Under the pieces are notes generated by a model. It saw only the letters and a list, made by a program, of their open reading frames with translations, was not told the origin of the DNA and made no database searches. The translations under genes and the position numbers were made by a program. Source: CAYOVG01 sp964407285 (GTDB lineage: Bacteria > Desulfobacterota > Syntrophobacteria > Syntrophobacterales > Syntrophobacteraceae). Taken from it: DNA of 7,081 nt. This document shows, piece after piece, positions 5,643 through 7,081 of the stretch. Where the stretch lies: contig CAYOVG010000358.1 in assembly GCA_964407285.1 (NCBI GenBank), forward strand, positions 1 to 7,081. The letters run 5' to 3'. The first letter of the stretch is position 1. Each line of letters opens with the position of its first letter.

Positions 5643-7081
5643 TCATTCCGACGCTTCTACCACATCATTGCTTCTTTCGCTCCTCTTCTTCCTCCTCAAC
5701 CTTCCGCCGAGGCCTTCCAGGACCACGTAGAACACCGGCACGAACGGGATGGCCAGCAAGGTAGAGGAGAGCATGCCGCCGAAGACGACGGTGCCGATGG
5801 CGCGCTGGCTGGCGCCGCCCGCTCCGAAGGCGTAGAGCAGCGGCAACACCCCCATGATGAAGGCGAACGAGGTCATGACGATCGGGCGGAAGCGGCGGCG
5901 CGTGGCTTCGATGGCGGCCTCCGGCACGCTCATGCCCCCCTCGTGCAGTTCGCGCGCGAACTCCACGATCAGAATCGCGTTCTTGCTGGCGAGGGCGATC
6001 ATCAACACCAGTCCCACCTGGGTGTACAGGTTGTTGTCGTAGTTTCGCGCCATAAGGCCCAGGAGCACTCCCACCAGGGCCATCGGAACGACCAGGATGA
6101 CCGCTCCCGGAGACGTCCAGCTTTCGTACAGCGCAGCAAGCACCATGTACACCAGGATGATGGAGAGCGCATAGATGAAGTAGGCCTGGTTGCCGACCTG
6201 CTTCTCCTGGAAGCTGGTCGATGTCCAGTCGTAGCCCATCCCCTTGGGCAGGACCTGAGCGGCCAGCCCCTCCATGATGGACAGCGCCTGCCCGGAACTG
6301 ATTCCGGGGGCCGCTGAGCCGAAAATCGACGCCGCCGGGTAGAGGTCGTAGCGCGTAATCAGTTCCGCGCCCTGGGTCCGCTGCACGTCGAGCACGGTGC
6401 CCAGGGGAACCATCCCTCCCGTCGCGTTTCGCACGTAAAGGTTCTCGATGTCTCGCGGTTCGAGCCGGTACTGGCTGCCGGCCTGGATGTACACCTGAAA
6501 CACCTGGTTGAACTTGTTGAACAGGTTCACGAAGGAAGAACCCAGGTAGGCCTGGAGAGTGGTGAAGACGTTTTCGATGGGCACCTGGAGGGATTCGGCC
6601 TTGGTGCGGTTTATGTCAAGGAATAGCTGCGGGCTGCGGACGCTGAAGGTCGTGATGAGGCTTTTCAGGTTCGGATTGGTATTGCCCGCCTGAACCAGTT
6701 CGGTGGTGGCCCGCTGGAGTTCGCTCAGCCCGAGGCTGCCCCGGTCTTCGACCATCATTTGGAATCCGCCCGACTGGCCCAGCCCGCGGATCGGCGGCGG
6801 CACGACCACGAAAGCCTGCGCTTCCTGCAGTCCCGCGAGTTCGCGGTTTACGAGGCCCACGATCTTGTCCTGATCGAGGTCCCGGCCGCGCTCCTTCCAC
6901 GGCTTGTAGATGATGAAGGTCGACGATACCGACGACAGGTTCGCCCCGTCCAGGAAAGAATATCCGCCTATCGTGACCCAATAGTTGACCCCGGGAGTTT
7001 TCCCGAGGATGTCCTCGATTCTCTCGGCCAGTTCCTCGGACCTGGGCCGTGACGCGCCTTCCGGAAGGCGAGCCAGAAAAA
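5643..7081 (-). CDS. RND efflux permease of the HAE1/AcrB type, C-terminal part
   Basis: The frame is open from the right edge to a TGA at 5643-5645, giving 478 residues, roughly the last half of a protein of about 1040. It opens with L-P-E-G-A-S-R-P-R-S-E-E-L, matching the start of the second periplasmic porter region (L-P-x-G-A in AcrB). The porter subdomains follow, then G-M-G-Y-D-W-T, which marks the end of the periplasmic part. Five membrane segments fit TM8-TM12. The motif A-S-K-N-A-I-L-I-V-E-F-A contains the lysine equivalent to AcrB Lys940 of the proton relay. The protein ends in a basic tail (R-R-K-K-R-S-E-R). Such pumps sit in the inner membrane and use the proton gradient to expel drugs or other hydrophobic compounds, with a fusion protein and an outer-membrane channel. 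Those partners are expected outside the window. The GTG at 6860 is internal, not a start. Family is certain, substrate unknown. Confidence 0.95.
   Translation of the reverse strand, partial: FLARLPEGASRPRSEELAERIEDILGKTPGVNYWVTIGGYSFLDGANLSSVSSTFIIYKPWKERGRDLDQDKIVGLVNRELAGLQEAQAFVVVPPPIRGLGQSGGFQMMVEDRGSLGLSELQRATTELVQAGNTNPNLKSLITTFSVRSPQLFLDINRTKAESLQVPIENVFTTLQAYLGSSFVNLFNKFNQVFQVYIQAGSQYRLEPRDIENLYVRNATGGMVPLGTVLDVQRTQGAELITRYDLYPAASIFGSAAPGISSGQALSIMEGLAAQVLPKGMGYDWTSTSFQEKQVGNQAYFIYALSIILVYMVLAALYESWTSPGAVILVVPMALVGVLLGLMARNYDNNLYTQVGLVLMIALASKNAILIVEFARELHEGGMSVPEAAIEATRRRFRPIVMTSFAFIMGVLPLLYAFGAGGASQRAIGTVVFGGMLSSTLLAIPFVPVFYVVLEGLGGRLRRKKRSERSNDVVEASE

Noticed and set aside
6616..6981. 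A 121-codon minus-strand frame inside the RND gene
   Set aside because: It is out of frame with the AcrB-type sequence, which is continuous from 7081 to 5643.
1..7081. CRISPR array, tRNA or rRNA genes
   Set aside because: I found no regularly spaced repeats of CRISPR size, no cloverleaf with a T-loop motif, and no rRNA-like stretch on either strand.

Overview
The window comes from a bacterial chromosome of fairly high GC content. Every gene I can support lies on the minus strand, so transcription runs from right to left. Six genes are visible, two of them cut by the window edges. The Gram-negative HAE1-type RND pump and the lipoprotein signal point to a diderm bacterium. The overall style (KtrAB, a cytosolic-looking SPFH protein, a divergent NAD-kinase-like protein) would fit a Desulfobacterota-type organism, but that placement is inference, not something the sequence proves.

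Layout from right to left. (1) 7081-5643: the C-terminal part of an RND efflux permease, whose N-terminal half lies outside the window. (2) 5642-5107: a 536-base gene-free interval. It holds a 67-bp element with perfect 20-bp inverted ends flanked by 9-bp direct repeats (a MITE signature), a small tandem duplication, a pair of 9-bp direct repeats near a weak promoter candidate, and a stem enclosing a segment that resembles the 3' part of a TPP riboswitch. (3) 5106-815: four co-directional genes that look like one operon: SPFH/band-7 protein, NAD-kinase-like protein, KtrB potassium channel subunit, KtrA regulatory subunit. (4) 814-375: a gene-free interval with two stem-loops behind ktrA and a good sigma70-type promoter candidate. 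(5) 374-1: the first 124 codons of a lipoprotein gene that runs off the left edge and reads from a strong Shine-Dalgarno site.

How the genes may work together: KtrB and KtrA form a potassium uptake system whose RCK subunit binds nucleotides. The two genes in front encode a membrane-scaffold-type SPFH protein and a protein of the NAD kinase fold with altered signature motifs. The shared operon suggests that nucleotide or NAD(P) status, membrane organisation and potassium uptake could be linked, but no functional link is shown by sequence alone. The RND pump and the lipoprotein look like separate transcription units.
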